This document shows, in pieces, positions 12,053 through 25,788 of a stretch of DNA of 64,000 nt. How positions within the stretch are numbered: the stretch's first letter is position 1; each line of letters opens with the position of its first letter. Under the pieces are notes generated by a model. The model made no database searches and had not been told where the DNA came from. It worked only from the letters and a program-made list of their open reading frames with translations. The stretch covers positions 45,831,164-45,895,163 of the forward strand of contig OY754337.1 in assembly GCA_963573305.1 (NCBI GenBank), in the 5' to 3' direction. The position numbers and the translations under genes are program-made. The stretch is from Pyrrhosoma nymphula (lineage: Eukaryota > Arthropoda > Insecta > Odonata > Coenagrionidae).

Positions 12053-12183
12053 ATAAAACGGTTTTATGGAAATAGAACCAGTCCTATTCCGTAAAACCTT
12101 TTATAAAACTAGGTTTTATAAAACGGTTTTAACGTTAGAAAACCCATTTTTTTTAAATTAGTCGATTTTATAAAACGTTTTAC
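12053..12183. repeat. Cluster of small palindromes built on TTTTATAAAAC
   Basis: The words GTAAAAC, TTTTATAAAAC and GGTTTTA recur in both orientations at about 12055-12070, 12090-12133 and 12164-12183. Several overlapping imperfect hairpins result, the best around ACTAGGTTTTATAAAACGG. No longer unit, coding sequence or terminal repeat is visible. It may be a locally expanded palindrome, or a cluster of binding-site-like words by chance in AT-rich DNA. Confidence 0.6.
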
Positions 12184-12189
12184 CGAACA

Positions 12190-15100
12190 TTGTACCGTGA
12201 GCAACAGGCACTAGGCTTCTCCCATTGGAAATCATCGCACTTTCTGATAAGAACTCTTTGCTCGAAGATAGAATAGGAAGTAATTTTGGTATCTAAGCTG
12301 TAGCCATTCCACAAATCAGACAATGATAAAATGATCTGCCATCCATCATGAAATCGCAGCAACATTCGCACCATGGTATGGTGGTTATTCCTCTAAAAAA
12401 ACTCTAGCATTCCAGTAAGTGTTCTTCTAAATAAAATGATTGTTCCATGGACAGTCTTACCCATATTTTTTCGATCAATTTGTTTTCCTCCATTCGCTCA
12501 TGCCCTGCAAAATTCCTGCTCTTCTTCTCAATCTGCCAACATTCACATTTCGATAATCTTGGTTGTTTGGTCATGCGATTTGGTCACCCGCATCTGTAGT
12601 AATGTTGTGAAATTTAAGTTCAGTGCGTTGGTTTGTAAGGTATGATTTACTTGGCAATGGTGGAAGAGTGGAGGGAAATTTTACGTTGTTATTGGTTCTG
12701 TTTTATGTACAGGCACCAAGGGTTTCGAAATTTAAGGAGGTTCTGCCGTGACTGTGTTGGTCAAAACAAATACTAAATTCCACATTTTTGATATTTTGTC
12801 AAAAAAATCCTGATTTCACTGATGCAATGCGTAACCTATAGAAACCCAAAAGTAAGGTACAAAATATGCAGATTATTCCACGAGAGTATTTTAAATGTGC
12901 ACTTTTTTCCAGCCTTAGGAACCGACTGCAGCGCCATTTCCTACGAATTACCGCATTTTGACCTCAATTACGGCATTAATTCTTCAATAACTAGAATAAT
13001 AATGTGGTAAGATGCCTGTATTTTATTTTTATTCAATTTATCTGGATTATTTCCTTCTAAGAGACAGTTTTCCACGAAAATGGCATTTGTATTTTATGGA
13101 AAAATACTATTTTTCCCCGTGTAATTTCAAGTTCAATTATATAATAGAATAGCGTGGAAAGGTATTATTTTGTTGTTCGTATCAGATAGAGGTCAACTTT
13201 TTCTACAAGTAGACAGAATATGAATAACGTGACATTTAAGTCATTTTACAGTGGAACCACCTTAACGTCCCATGAGACAGCCGGAGTACTGCACTTGAAC
13301 TGCTCTCCTCTTAGCGCCCAAGCCCGCAATGGAATTCCAATGAAAAATCTCCGCCACTTTCGGGAATCACACCCAGACTCTCGGGACAGGAATCCAGTGG
13401 ATGGTTGCCGAGCATGATGGTTATTGCCGGCGTAAAGCATCAAGTCAAGTAGAGGAATACTTGCATGGGAATGTTAGACAAAGGAGCGGAGGAGAGAGGA
13501 CAGCATATGGCAGGCAACGCTGATAATGTGCACTTGTGGGTAACTCCGTAAAGGTCTAACCTTTGCTAGTCCCGGTAACCTCAAAGTTGGTCAAAAACAG
13601 CAAACACCTCATCGTGTTCAATGTTTGGCTTTAGCTTTGCGGACTATGGCACTAAGTGCATGCTTTGGACAGTTCCGTAACATTGCAGGCATCAGGCTGT
13701 CTCCAACATCTTGTAGCCTCAAAGCCATAAACATTCACTGGGGAGGAGGACGTCTTGGTAGCATAATCGGCTGAAGCACTCGGCGCGTTATCGAAGGATG
13801 AAGATGGAATTTCGCAAAAACACTGCTAGCATTACTGCATTTTATTAGATATGGCGGTCAAGTACCATAAGAGAGTTTCTCGACAACATTTACCATAAAA
13901 AACGAAGCTGCATTATGAAACGATGAGAGTTTTTGAAACTCAGGGGAAAAGTCCATGGAAAAAATTGCGAGCCACTGAGTGCTAGAAAGTTTACGTGAAT
14001 AACAGATAAAAAAATTTTATACTAGCAACGAAGGTTTGTGACCTTGGAAATCCTGGTAAGTAAACATGGGTACTACTTACCCCCCCCCCCCCACCACTTT
14101 TGGAACATTTTGTAAGCAGTGAAGTCTCCCATGTGAAAAAAGTATTGTCTGCCATTGTCTCCATATTTCTCTAACACTATACTCCACCGAACACTTAAGC
14201 CCTAATTCCTCTATATCGCCCTCTTCAGTATGCCCTTACCCCTCAGTATGTACTCCTTGAAATGTCTCCTATCGGTTTAAAAGTCGTATCTAAAATTTAC
14301 TCCTACGTTTTCTCCTTTGACCCGCTTCTTCTCACAATCATTTTCCAATCCCGCGTGCCAACCAGAAGCCTATGATGTTCGAAAAATAATTTTACGTCAA
14401 AGTAAAACTCAGAATCACCTATTATTATTACTGCCCTTTTCTTCATTTGCATTCACAATCCAGTGATACCAGAATTTTACTAAGTCCAATGTTTTCCAGC
14501 CCCCCCGCCCCCCGTGAACGTCGCTCATATTCTATATCATACATGGCTCTCCAAATCACCATTTCCTGACTACTGGTCATTATTCATTTACTCTGATTGT
14601 CAGATGCCTCTATCGGTCTAATCGTACCAATCAAAGTCTTCTATCAAAGACTTCATTCCCATCCAATAATCCCCTTTAAATTGTTTTTGCAAACAGACTG
14701 CAAATAAGGACATAGAACCTCGCTTAAAATCAAGAGTTAGAGGTAAGTTATGCATTAGTACAGTTTATGGAGATTGCATTGTAGGGGAGGAATTGCATTA
14801 TGTAGGAAGCTCATGATTCTTCATGGTCGTTTTTCAAAGGTCACAGCCTCGAGAATATCCCAAAATGAAATGTTTATATTCTTAGACGAGTTACCATAGC
14901 GTCTTTAATACTAGACGTAGGAGCCGGTCATGGCAATAGAGAATCACTTTTACTATCGTGAATAATATTTATATACTCCAATCACATAACAAAATAAAAA
15001 GTAATGAGGAACTAATACCATTCTTTTATATTAATAATGCCACCAAACTTTGAGATGCATAAGCTATGCATTAATCGATTGACACTCTAGCATCCAAGCT

Positions 15101-17525
15101 AATAGCCAAGACTTCAATCCTGACTGTTCGATGAAGGAAATGTGAAAGTTCTTTCCGCCGATGGCTTACATTCGACTGAACTATCATTGGGATGGGAAAA
15201 TAATTCCAATGGCGTCAAATTTGGAAAGGGATACTTTCCGGATTGCCTTCTCTCCATAATACCTGTAAGCCTAGGACTATTTTCCATTCACGCGTTTGAC
15301 ATCTGAACTCATCAATTAATCATTTTTAGTAATTAATCCATTCTCTTAAGTCCAGTTATATTTTTGATTGATCGATCCATAAAGAACTTCTGACCATGCT
15401 TGTTAAAGGGCCATTTATTCCCCATGTATTCCAGTTAAAGATACAATGAGAATTGTAGCCAAATACGTGTACACAATATGTACTTCTTACTTAATTGCAT
15501 TGTAGATATCTGATATCTTATTATAAGTGTCTCATAGTATTTGATGTGTAGGTAATCAACTCTAATTACACTATTGGTGCACACTTTCCATATATTTTCA
15601 GAACATATGGCTACTTCGGCAGGAATATGTTTCTAGTGGTTTCAGATGTGAGCAATATGCTTAAAGGCAGAAAATATAAGGCATAAGTAATCGACTTCAC
15701 TGTTCACCAATAACAATTAGAAAATTAGAGAAGAGTGTATAAAAAATTCAAGTTGGATGAAAAATATTTTCTTTCATCTCGTCAGTAGACTTTACATTTG
15801 TTGTGAGACCGTTTGTAATGAAAGATTATATGATTGGTTTAAATCATCAAATAACAATGTGTAATATTCACCAATAGGAGTGGGTGGGGGTGTTGTTGTG
15901 GGCGGATGGCATATGCGTATCCCCACACCAGTGCCCCAGGGTTTTATTTTATTAGTTCACTTATTAGACTGTCTCCTTTTAGGCCTCTCTTCGTTTGACG
16001 GACGGACTCATGCGAAAGTGAAAGGAAAATGCGATCATCCCTACCTCCTGCCACTCTTCAGCTTAAACGCCCTCTGTTTTCTCTCTTCCTTTGTCCTCCG
16101 CAAAGATCCCAATTATGTTGCCAATGAAACAGCCAAAAGACAGACGCCTCCTCATTCTTCCACTCTACTACATTTCCCTTTTTTCCCTCCGTCTTCGTCG
16201 CTCACCTCCTGAAAATACCTTGTTTATGTGGCCCACGCCGGAACGGATTTCAGTAATAATCCTCCCTTGAAGTTAAATTTCTTTCTTTGCCTGCTTGGTA
16301 ATCATTCCCTTTAATTTTGCAACAATAACTGCTTCTTCATCAATCCGTGGAAAAGACGCATTTAAAAATAAATTGAACGAAGGGGTGTAATAAAAAGCCA
16401 GTAATGCTAAATACCTTTGGCTACAGGTGATCGATTCCGTTTGTGACCGTCCTTTGCATCTTCATTCCTACGGTTTTTGCTTAGGTATTTAATACGACTA
16501 ACTTGATTTAACCTTGCATGCTGCCTGTAAGTAATTAGTTTATGAATAGTTTTTGTTTACTTTTTGCTCCTAATGATCAGCCATTTTAAATTATGTAGAC
16601 GCAGAGAATAGAACACTAGAGGAAACATTTTGGCCGCATAGTAAAAAAATATGGAGTGTAAAAACATTTTAATTAATGTACTTATTGACCGCGTATAAAT
16701 AATTTCTTATTTTAATTTACTGACTAATACTGAATTAATTAAAAGAATAAATTAAAAACATTACTTTAAAATTATCGACAAATGCCATTTTACTGGGACT
16801 TATTTTTCATGGCGTATACTTTTTAGCGCAAGGTTTATGAGTGGATTTCTTATTATTTTTATTGTTGATTACTGAATAATTTATACGGTTGGAATGGAAA
16901 GTACCTAATACTTTTTCAAGCATGGTTAATAGGATTCTTTGATCTCTCGTCACCTGTTGATCGACATTTGAATCATTTGTTCTAGTTAAGTTAGTCATTA
17001 GGTTTGCTGTTTTTATTCATCGTATTCGGAGTGTATTCTAGTATACTTAAGTGGACTACAGCGCCGAGGAATCGGCGACGAGTTGGTATCTGAGGAGATT
17101 TTATTGTCCCTTTTTGAAACTATTGCTGGAGGAAAACCATTTTATTTTGCTGTGGCTCATTTACTTTTTTTTAATATTTCCTCAGCTTCAGTGACCTTTC
17201 AGAACATCAGTTTGCCATAATTTTGGTATTTTCCAACATGCTCTTTTTGACTTTGAGCATGTGGGCACACTGATTAGAGTGAATATAAGTGGTTGACTGC
17301 AGCAATGATTTCCCCCATCTGCTCTCCAACAACTCCTTCGATAAAATTTTTCTTCTTCGTCGTCCTTTCTGTTTTTACAGTCTCATTGATTATAAGTTTT
17401 TCTCAGCATAAGAAGCACACTTAAAAAGACTCACAATGGTTAATATTTAAAGGTATTATAAGACACATATGGTCGTTATTGTAAAAGGAATTAACAATTT
17501 TAAAACACTGCAAAAAGAGGGTTTT
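12190..17525. other. Long stretch without a supported gene
   Basis: Small open frames (12436-12645, 13220-13443, 15880-16212 and others) lack recognisable motifs and often overlap on opposite strands. A 13-nt C run lies at 14080-14092. About 30 bp near 13325-13375 (GAAAAATCTCCGCC-ACTTTCGG) resembles 55815-55850 and may be a trace of a dispersed repeat. Nothing else stands out. Confidence 0.45.
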
Positions 17526-17531
17526 TTTTTA

Positions 17532-18815
17532 CTATATTTCGAGAATTTTCTGAGGATCCACGAGAGCTTGTGACTTAACGTTGTGCGAACTTGGTGTCAG
17601 AGCAGGTCTGGCATCCCAGATGCGTTGTGCGTAGTGTTTTTTATCTGCCCGACTGTCCCATAAGCATAGGAAGCATGGATATTTGGTGTAACCACCTTGT
17701 CGACCCAGAAGTATGGCCACAACCTGTAACAAATAGTATTAATGTGATTCTGTGGAATGTATGACATACTTACAAAATTAAAACATAAAGCATGTAGTGC
17801 ATTCAACTGAAAAATATATCTTTATGTCTCCGCATATCTTCCAGTTGTGATGTTCATATTTCAGAGCCGTTAACAGATGTTCCATATTACTGTAGGTTTC
17901 ACTCATCTGTACTGAATGACCTATAGGAACGGAAGCAATCTTGTTACGATTGTAGAGTAGTACAGCTTTCAAACTTCTACTTGGCGAATAAATGAAAAAC
18001 CATCATTCAGTTGGGCCATAAGTAATACCCAAAGTTTCAATGAGAACACTGATGTCCTGACAGTAAACCAGGGAAGCTTCTTCATCCATTCTGAAAAACT
18101 ATCGAAACTCTTTTTCACGACTGCGGTACCAATAGAAGATTGTTCCAGGAGCTAACAATCTATTTCCACGGAGACGTGATCCTAGTAACTGGGAAGATTA
18201 TTTGGATTAGCACAAATCTCGTGTCAAATCATTTAGTTCAGCTTGGATTAGGGGTTTTGGTTGGCATGTATCTGAAGTGGCTTCATATGTATCACCCTCT
18301 TCATGCATTTCATCATCTGGGTCGGAAAAATCACAGAGGTTATCAAGTGGTGTTGGAATCGGAATTCCTGGTCCATGTGGCACTGGTCTTATGGCAGACG
18401 GTACGTCTGGATATTTTAAGTGTGCCTTGTTTTTTTTTTGTTTATACCTAAAAAAAAGTAAAAGTATATATATTCATTAAATAAATTGTATTAAGATACT
18501 TAAGCTGATTTATGTAAAAGCCACTGATAAAGAGACATGTTGAAAAAATGAGAATCAAAGTCATGCAACGTACTCTGAAATAACAGTCGGTTGAATGATC
18601 TCTACCTTCCCTCCAAATCATAGGCACACCAAAACCGAGACTCTTCTGCTTCTTTTTGCTCCAGCACCACAGACTTTCAACACACGTTTTACACCATAAG
18701 TGTGGTGCGAAGGGCTTGTCCTAATCACCAATCTTAACACCTAAGTATGCATTACTACACTTACCTGACAAAAGGAGTGATTTTTAACTTCCCATTTGGC
18801 ATTATGACTTTACCA
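17532..18815 (-). pseudogene. Multi-exon pseudogene of an uncharacterised arthropod/cnidarian protein family (CFLCLWDSRAD type)
   Basis: Reading the minus strand downwards from 18815, one protein family appears in order. First comes KITPFVR, then NAYLGVKIGD-stop-DKPFAPH and GFGVPMIWREGRDH (to about 18574). An intron-like gap has a GTACGT donor and a T-rich AG acceptor at about 18448. Next come YPDVPSAIRPVPHGPGIP, AELNDLTRDL, LLGSRLRG, YWYRSREKEFR-stop-FFR, MDEEASLVYCQD, KAVLLYNRNKIASVPIGHSV and NWKICGDIK (to 17820). After a 96-bp gap ending in TTACAG come VVAILLGRQGGYTKYP, CFLCLWDSRAD, and LVDPQKIL (to 17532). I remember this arrangement from many 'uncharacterized' insect and hydrozoan proteins. 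At least five in-frame stops and a 1-nt insertion near 18779 make it a pseudogene. Kept introns argue for DNA-level duplication rather than a processed copy. Function is unknown. Confidence 0.75.
17724..17819 (-). other. Intron-like gap within the 17.5-18.8 kb pseudogene
   Basis: In the family as I remember it, ICGD-K is followed directly by VVAILLG. Here the two are separated by 96 bp that end in a good acceptor (TTTGTTACAG) but start with ATATAT instead of GT. The simplest reading is an intron whose donor G has mutated to A. A second acceptor-like TTTTTCAG and an internal GTAAGTATG lie inside the gap, so an alternative or nested intron arrangement is possible. Confidence 0.5.
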
Positions 18816-18819
18816 CAAA

Positions 18820-19715
18820 TTTAGCGAAGTCAGTCTAGATGATTCTTGCAATTTTGATTTATTTTGTAACAATGTTGTTTTCACTAAGAAAGCTCAAGCC
18901 ATACATAGCCTGCAGGTGGCTACAAGCTAGATTCAAGGTCACCTCACTCCCCCCACCACCCCCAAACATTCTTTCTCTTACAGATTTGCCACCTCCATAT
19001 CAGTATACAGAATTGCCAGCTATGGTTGCACCTCTAGTGCCATTTTCAAGGCATAAAACAAAACACAGATACTTAGAATAAGCTTTTCACCCTTGTTTGC
19101 CATATTTATTTGAATATGGTACATTTAATGTAGGTATATGATGTGGAAATAATTCAAATGTGACAAATAACTTCAAAATTTCAAAGGGTTGAATGACTTA
19201 TTTACCTAATAGGCTACTACCTAAATATTGAGGTAGCGAAGAAACGTGACCTGACTGAGAAAAGTGAGTTACATTTTTGAATTCAGCATGCACTAAATAT
19301 AAAAGATCACCTAAAAACCCTTGACCTCAGAAAAAAAGTTTTGAAACGCAGACCAGTGTTATCAACTAAGTCCCCCTCACCACTTGCAAACATAACATTT
19401 CTGTTGAATAATAGTTCATGGAAACGATTAATTTTCTTTACACAGACTGGCCTATTACCGGCATTCAATTTTAAATTAAGTCTGCAACGCTTCAGCGCAT
19501 ATTTAATCCTTTAACGTATTCGGAAACTCTAAAAATGTAGATTTAATGTAAATACGCTCCCATTCTCTTAAATAAAAGCGGATTATATTTAAATAAGTAG
19601 GTATATTTATATTAAAAATTACACTCAAGGAAATATTATTTTCAATAACCAGTCTCGATTGTAAAAATGATTCAGCTTTTATGATACACATACCATGCGT
19701 TGAAATGCATTAAAA
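18820..19715. other. No gene seen
   Basis: The plus frame at 18839-19081 is Pro-rich (LPPPPPN) but shows no domain. I could not find further exons of the neighbouring pseudogene here on the minus strand. Confidence 0.45.
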
Positions 19716-19717
19716 TG

Positions 19718-20049
19718 AATATTGAAAATCAGAATATGCTATGTTTTAATTATTTTCAATTTTCATAATCGTATCATATGCCGGTCCGTTTGACTATTTT
19801 TTTTGCTCTCGGTGACTTACCTAAATTTTAGAAATGCGTTGTCAGGCACGGTCTTGTATCATCTTAAAAGTTATGGGATGCAAAATATTGAAAATCAGAA
19901 TATGCTATGTTTTAATTATTTTCAATTTTCATAATCGTATCATATGCCGTATGCCGTTTGACTATTTTTTTTGCTCTCGGTGACTTACCTAAATTTTAGA
20001 AATGCGTTGTCAGGCACGGTCTTGTATCATCTTAAAAGTTATGGGATGC
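19718..20049 (+). repeat. Young tandem duplication of a 164-166 bp unit
   Basis: Unit 1 (19718-19881) and unit 2 (19884-20049) both begin AATATTGAAAATCAGAATA and end AGTTATGGGATGC. They appear identical apart from a small length difference where unit 2 has GTATGCCG for GGTCCG. Two A residues separate them. Near identity implies a very recent duplication, or a collapsed or mis-expanded assembly. Nothing coding. Confidence 0.95.
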
Positions 20050-23000
20050 TACGTGAGGATCCGGATCGTATCAATGGTGTAAGACCTGGAAACTTATGTA
20101 AAAACCCCCGATGATAAAACAAGGATCGTCTGCCTATTATCATCAGTGAGAAGGCCAGAAAAAGACAGAAATAAGAAGTTAAATAAATCCATGACAACAA
20201 TATTAGATTTTGAATACAACAGACTTGATCCCGCTCTGAACTCCATACACGGTTTTGGCTTTGGGTTTTAGACAGCTTCCATTTATTATAAAGCTCTAGC
20301 ATATTAATAAATATTTTATTTATTAGCCACTCTAACTGTAAAATTAGTACATTTTTTTAAATTAGCACTAATTTTTTCAGTATAGCATCAGTTTACAGCG
20401 TATTTATGCTTTGAATCGTATTATTCTATATAGTATACATTAAAAAGAATAGATTTAATTTTACCAACTGCCTCCATCAATTGTATTTTCTGAATGCCAA
20501 ATACTCTCGTATTGTATGCTGAATAAAAATAATATGTTATCTGTTACCGTAGAGAGTACATTTTTTCAAATTACTTTGCAATACTCAAAACGACCACAAA
20601 ATCTGAATGTCTTCATCTTCACCTCCCCCACTCCTCCCCCCAAATAAAGTTGCTGGGTAGGTTTTGCACCCTCGTCGTTTCCCGGAGACGTTCAAAGACC
20701 TTCCTTGAAATGTACTTGGATGCGAATTGCTTGCCAGCGAAATATTTCCTAAAATTAGATATGCCATGTTTGACACAAGGAATGCTTTAATTACCCTTAG
20801 AGATCGGCACAGCATAGCATAATTCACGTTACAAGGAAAGGGGGTATCTACGGTGGGGCTCTCACTCAAAGCAGTGTTCCAATCTTGCTTGTTTAGGTTA
20901 ATACCGCTCAGTTATTCACGCAATAAAGGACGATCCACCTTTATATGCAAACACTCTGCTGTGTTTGGAGAAAGTACTCTGCTTTTCAGTATAATCAACC
21001 ACAACATGAGTGGATTAGTGCACAAATATAAGTCCAGGTTTTAGATATCGCTCATCATTTGAATAACAGTAATTCGAATTTAAAATGAAACAGAGGAGGC
21101 GTGGCCATGGACGCTCATGTGAGAGTGTGAACCAGGAAGAGGGGTTCATGGGAAAGACTTTGAACCTAAGCGGGGCCTACTGGGCACTAAATGTCGCATT
21201 ACCTATGGATTTTATTTATGACTTCATGAAAATCAAACCGTAAATTTGTATCAGTTTGTGATTTACACATGCGGTTGGCGACCAAAATGTGTTCATGTGC
21301 CTCATATTACTAAAATTAAGTGCCCTTGGGAAAATTGCTTCCCATTCAAAGGGTTTAATTATTATTGCCGCCTCTTCCATTCCCAATTGGCAGTCCAAGG
21401 GATTCTTACCGCCCTGCAATGAAATTAAAAATGAAAATCATTATGTTCATTAACTTCTTCCAATTTATTTGTTCGATAAATATCTACATGTATCTTAAGA
21501 AATGTGAGCCACCAAAAGAGAATGAGGCTAGGAGGTTCAAGACATGATTCATGAAATGGGAAGTGAAATGCGTTGATGACGTAATTTCCGTTTGATGATA
21601 TGTTAGGACAATCTCATTTTTCGATGGATACTTTTTATCCCTCTTATTAAGTTTCTTTTAGCAACGGGGGTGAATGAAATGTGATTGATTTACCTTTGTA
21701 ATAAGAGTAGTACGAAACATCGAACGAATACTTTTGCAAATCCACTCTTTAATTTTATAAAAAAGATCAGTTTTGTAATTGAGTTGCATTTCCAGGTGCT
21801 TTACAGAGTGCTGATAGCGTGTATGTATCCATATATACTAGGGGAAAGGGCAGAGGTTTAAGGTGAAGGGGTTGGAGGGTTTATTTTTTGCTGGATAGTC
21901 CGTATAACAGCAAGAACGTGGGGGGGAGGGGAAGAAGGCTGTACGCGGTTGTTGGTATTTTGGGTGCTCAGAGGCATTGGGCACAGAGACAGGTGGTTAC
22001 TGCAGACAGCGGGAAGACGCTTGTTGTGTACGAAAAGGCAGCTGCGAAAGAGGAGTGTGGTAGAGGTACAATTGTTCATTTGAAATAGCAATTTCTTTTG
22101 AATTCATATTTTGAAACATTTTTAAATTCTCCAAAGCATCAAGTCATGGGCCCCTCTTTTCCCGCAGTAAAATCTGAGAACTGAAATCACTGCCATAGTG
22201 ATTTCAGTAGGTAGTTTTAAGTTCAGTAGGAGATTTTGAAGAGAAAGGTTGAGTTTCTTTTTTTGAAGCAGGCAAAGTGTTTTTATTCTACCTTTGAAGC
22301 TCCTTCTAATCTGTCCTGCTATATTCATTCTTACCTGATGAAATAATTCAAAAAAATTAGTTCAAGGCGGAGTGTGGCAATAAAAATAGTAGTAATACTG
22401 ATACCTAGGATGTAATCTTGTAGCATCTTGTGTTTTCCATTCCAAACCAGTCACTACCATACGAGGGACGTTTTTTGTCCGGTAGGTTTTTATACCGATT
22501 GATTCGATATTCCTCATTATATGCGTATTTGATCCAAATCGATCCAAAGTTTTACTATAATATGTATCTGCTAGGTACTTCTGCACCATATTCTCCGGGG
22601 TTGCTGCTAAATGAACGTCGTATACATAATTTTCCTTTTGGTATTCCAGTAACATCACGGCACCCATCGTACCTCATGGTTGCGGGCCGGAGCCCCGTTG
22701 ACGCGTGAGACTTTACCCCGCAGTAGTTGCCCATTTCATGCTTAATGTTCCATGCCAAGTATCGCATATCCCTCGCTGGTTTAGCCTATATCCAAGCTCA
22801 GGGAGATAACTTTGCCTCTCCGATATACTCTCTTCCTTTCCCTCTTCATCGTTTCATCTCCAATCTCCCGAGATCGTACATCTTGTCTTGAATCTATTTT
22901 CTCCCCCTTTTGGGTCGCTACCCTCCATTTTTCCTCATACTCCTCTCCCTCCTTGCCGTCTTCAAGCCAAGGCCTCACTCTTCTCCGCCATTTTCTTCCC

Positions 23001-25785
23001 TATTCATATGCTGGGGGATGATTCCTTGAAGATTTATGAGATGGAGGGACGCTCCCCCACAACCTTTCCATCTCACCTCACACCATTGTTCACAGCTGCA
23101 ACCGTTGTAGCTGACAGCTCTGTAACTTCTAAGTAATTTCAATATGGTATGGGTTCTCTTAAAGTGTTTCACTAGGAATCGCTATTGGTCCCCTTTAATT
23201 CCACATTTTTATCAAGGATATTATTTTTTATAATTAGTCAAATTAGATTTTTTGCTTACAACCCGGTAGTTTACCGAGAATTCAACATAAATACGGAATT
23301 GTTGTTGTTGGGGTCCTATTGCTGTATACCAACAACATTTTTTTCTTGGTGTCTCATGGAAGGTCTCGTTCTTCTCCTTTTTCAAATCCTTTCCCTCTAT
23401 GTATCCTTTTCATTGCTCGTGCTTTAAGATCCTTCTTAGTCCTTGTAGTGGCTTCCGGAGTACTAAGTATTAACCACTGAAAAGCGAAACCTTTACTTTG
23501 CTAGGCTGGTTACTGCTCCTAACAATTTTTTCCTCTTCATTGTATCTTTATTCCACTTATTAGATATAAAGAACCTATGACAATTATATTTACTATTTTT
23601 CTTTCCAAATATCCTAATCTTTCCAAATTATTATTTCCATTATCTTTCCAAAAATTATCATTGTAAAAGTAAAAATTTATTACCTCTCACAAACTTATAT
23701 CTTCCTTTACGCTTGTACATTTACATATTTTTACAAGTTGATATTTTACTAGTGATAAACAGTCATTTTTGAATGGTTTAAGTGATTTAATTGAACTTTC
23801 TTCTTTATTCGTCTTGCTTTATGATATCTAAATCTTAGCGCAAAGATATTAATATTAATTTGTCTTACTTAAGACATTGAATATTGTTCCTCAATCAAAC
23901 TATCATATAAAACTGTCTCATTTGAACCTTCCTGGATTGGTTCAAACTTTTCTGTAGGAAAAAAAGTGTCTCCATTTTTACGAACTTTTATTTGAGTCTT
24001 GTGACTGAAACCACTCACTAATGCTAACTAGGCTAATCCATCAGCTTACGCTGTCATTGAATTTGTTTAGTAATTGTAGTTTCAATTAATGTTAATTCAA
24101 TACATTCTCAAGCATAGATAGGTAAAATGTATGTTTTTATGGGTATTCAGATGAACATTTTACTTTTTAGTTTTTTCAAACGCCGTACGTGTTACTCACT
24201 TTTTTCTTTCAACAACAAATTTTCAACTTCAACCACATTATGATACTGGGAAAATTGCCTTCGAATCAAGTTTTTTCAGTAATTGGACATCCCTCCATTT
24301 TCTTTAGGCCGGTTAATCATCAAGTACTACTCCACAGTAGATTCAAGATCCAAGCCCAAACTCACATTTCACACTGATTCAAAGAATAATTTTATGCCGC
24401 AGCTCCCTTATGCAAGCATCCGTTGAAATTATCGTTTTAGGAGAGAAGAGAATTTTGTAAATAGATTGAATAAAAGGCTTGTATTTTTGGACAAGACTTG
24501 TTTTTCATTCTATGAGAATCTCTTTGCTGCCTGCATGTGTCACTTGAGACTTGAATAAATATGCTAGGCTGTATTTTTAGAGGAAAAGGTTCCATTGACA
24601 AAATACACTGAAAAAAACATCATTCGAAGACCGTAAAACGACGGCGAAAAAATTCTTCCATACTGGATCATTTCTGAATCTCCATTATGATGCTGCAACA
24701 GAATTCGTTGAGGAAACATAACCGATGTTAGTGGCTACGAGAGTTGAAAACTAACTTCCTACTCTAGAATTGCAATGTAAGTGAACACCGGAAACTTTAT
24801 AACTAATTATTATAGACACTTACGGATTTTGTTAATGCAAAAATGGTTTCAATAACATATTTCAGTCTGAGTTCAAGGATATTTAAATCCATTCACTCAT
24901 AAATACATAACCCTTTGATGTTTTCCTCATGTGTTTACCCTTCTAACATCCGTAGATTACTCCCGCTTGGAGCTAAAGCAAGTCCTACAGTTGTGTTTGC
25001 TAAATTTGCACTGCGTTTATATTAATAAGGAGTTCAAATACAGTCATTTTATTACAATTTAAGAATATTGTTCAGACTTCACACGTAGCATCGCAAATCT
25101 ATTTTATGTAGTGCTCGCAGCGGCTGTAATAAGGGAAAGAAATACTTTCACCGCATCAATTTGACCGCCATGACGAAACGATTAATTGGATTATAATATT
25201 TCGCATTCCGTTATCCAATACTATACAAATTAGCGTCACTCAACACCTTAAATATCCGAAGCAGCTCCTTTAAACCTCGGAAACTCCGTTAAGGTGTAAC
25301 TTGCGGCTTTTGAATGAGATAGGAATCTATATGGAATGTGGTTCAAATTGTGAGGCGACCGGATATCATGCTATCAAATATTACTTTTGTGGAAAATTGC
25401 TTGCTAAGAGTATAAATATGAAGCAAAATAGAGCACAGAAAATCATTAGGCCAATTAAATTATTGCCCTTAGATATGGAAAATAAATTAATAAAGAAAAA
25501 TTAATTCGGGAAGCATAGCGGAAGAGGATATGTGGATGAAAATGATGAAATGAGTATGCACACAGGATTACGTTGGTGATGATTTAAGGTAGTGCAAAGG
25601 ATGCCAATAGAGGGAAATAAATATAATTTGAGATGCAAGAAACCTTTATCAAATTAAATTTACTGGAGAATGATTGGGGGTAAAGTTACGAATATTAATA
25701 GATCCAACGCGGCGGTGAGAACTACTTTTCTCTGTCTCGTAGGAATTTAAATGTATTCGATAATATACTCTTATAATTAGCAAAT
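20050..25785. other. Long stretch without a supported gene
   Basis: Frames such as 20585-20869 (minus), 21888-22088 (plus) and 22362-22667 (minus) have no recognisable motif. A small hairpin (CTGAAATCACT with its complement) lies at about 22182-22208. A short CpG-rich patch lies at about 22680-22730. The rest is AT-rich sequence with homopolymer runs. Confidence 0.45.
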
Positions 25786-25788
25786 AAA

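Noticed and set aside
18140..18480. Two plus-strand frames of 103 and 67 residues
   Set aside because: Antisense to the well supported minus-strand pseudogene.
22362..22767. Minus frames with mixed, coding-like composition (for example LEYQKENYVYDVHLAATPEN)
   Set aside because: I considered a mariner or mitochondrial insertion, but no D,D motif, terminal repeat or mitochondrial gene order was visible.
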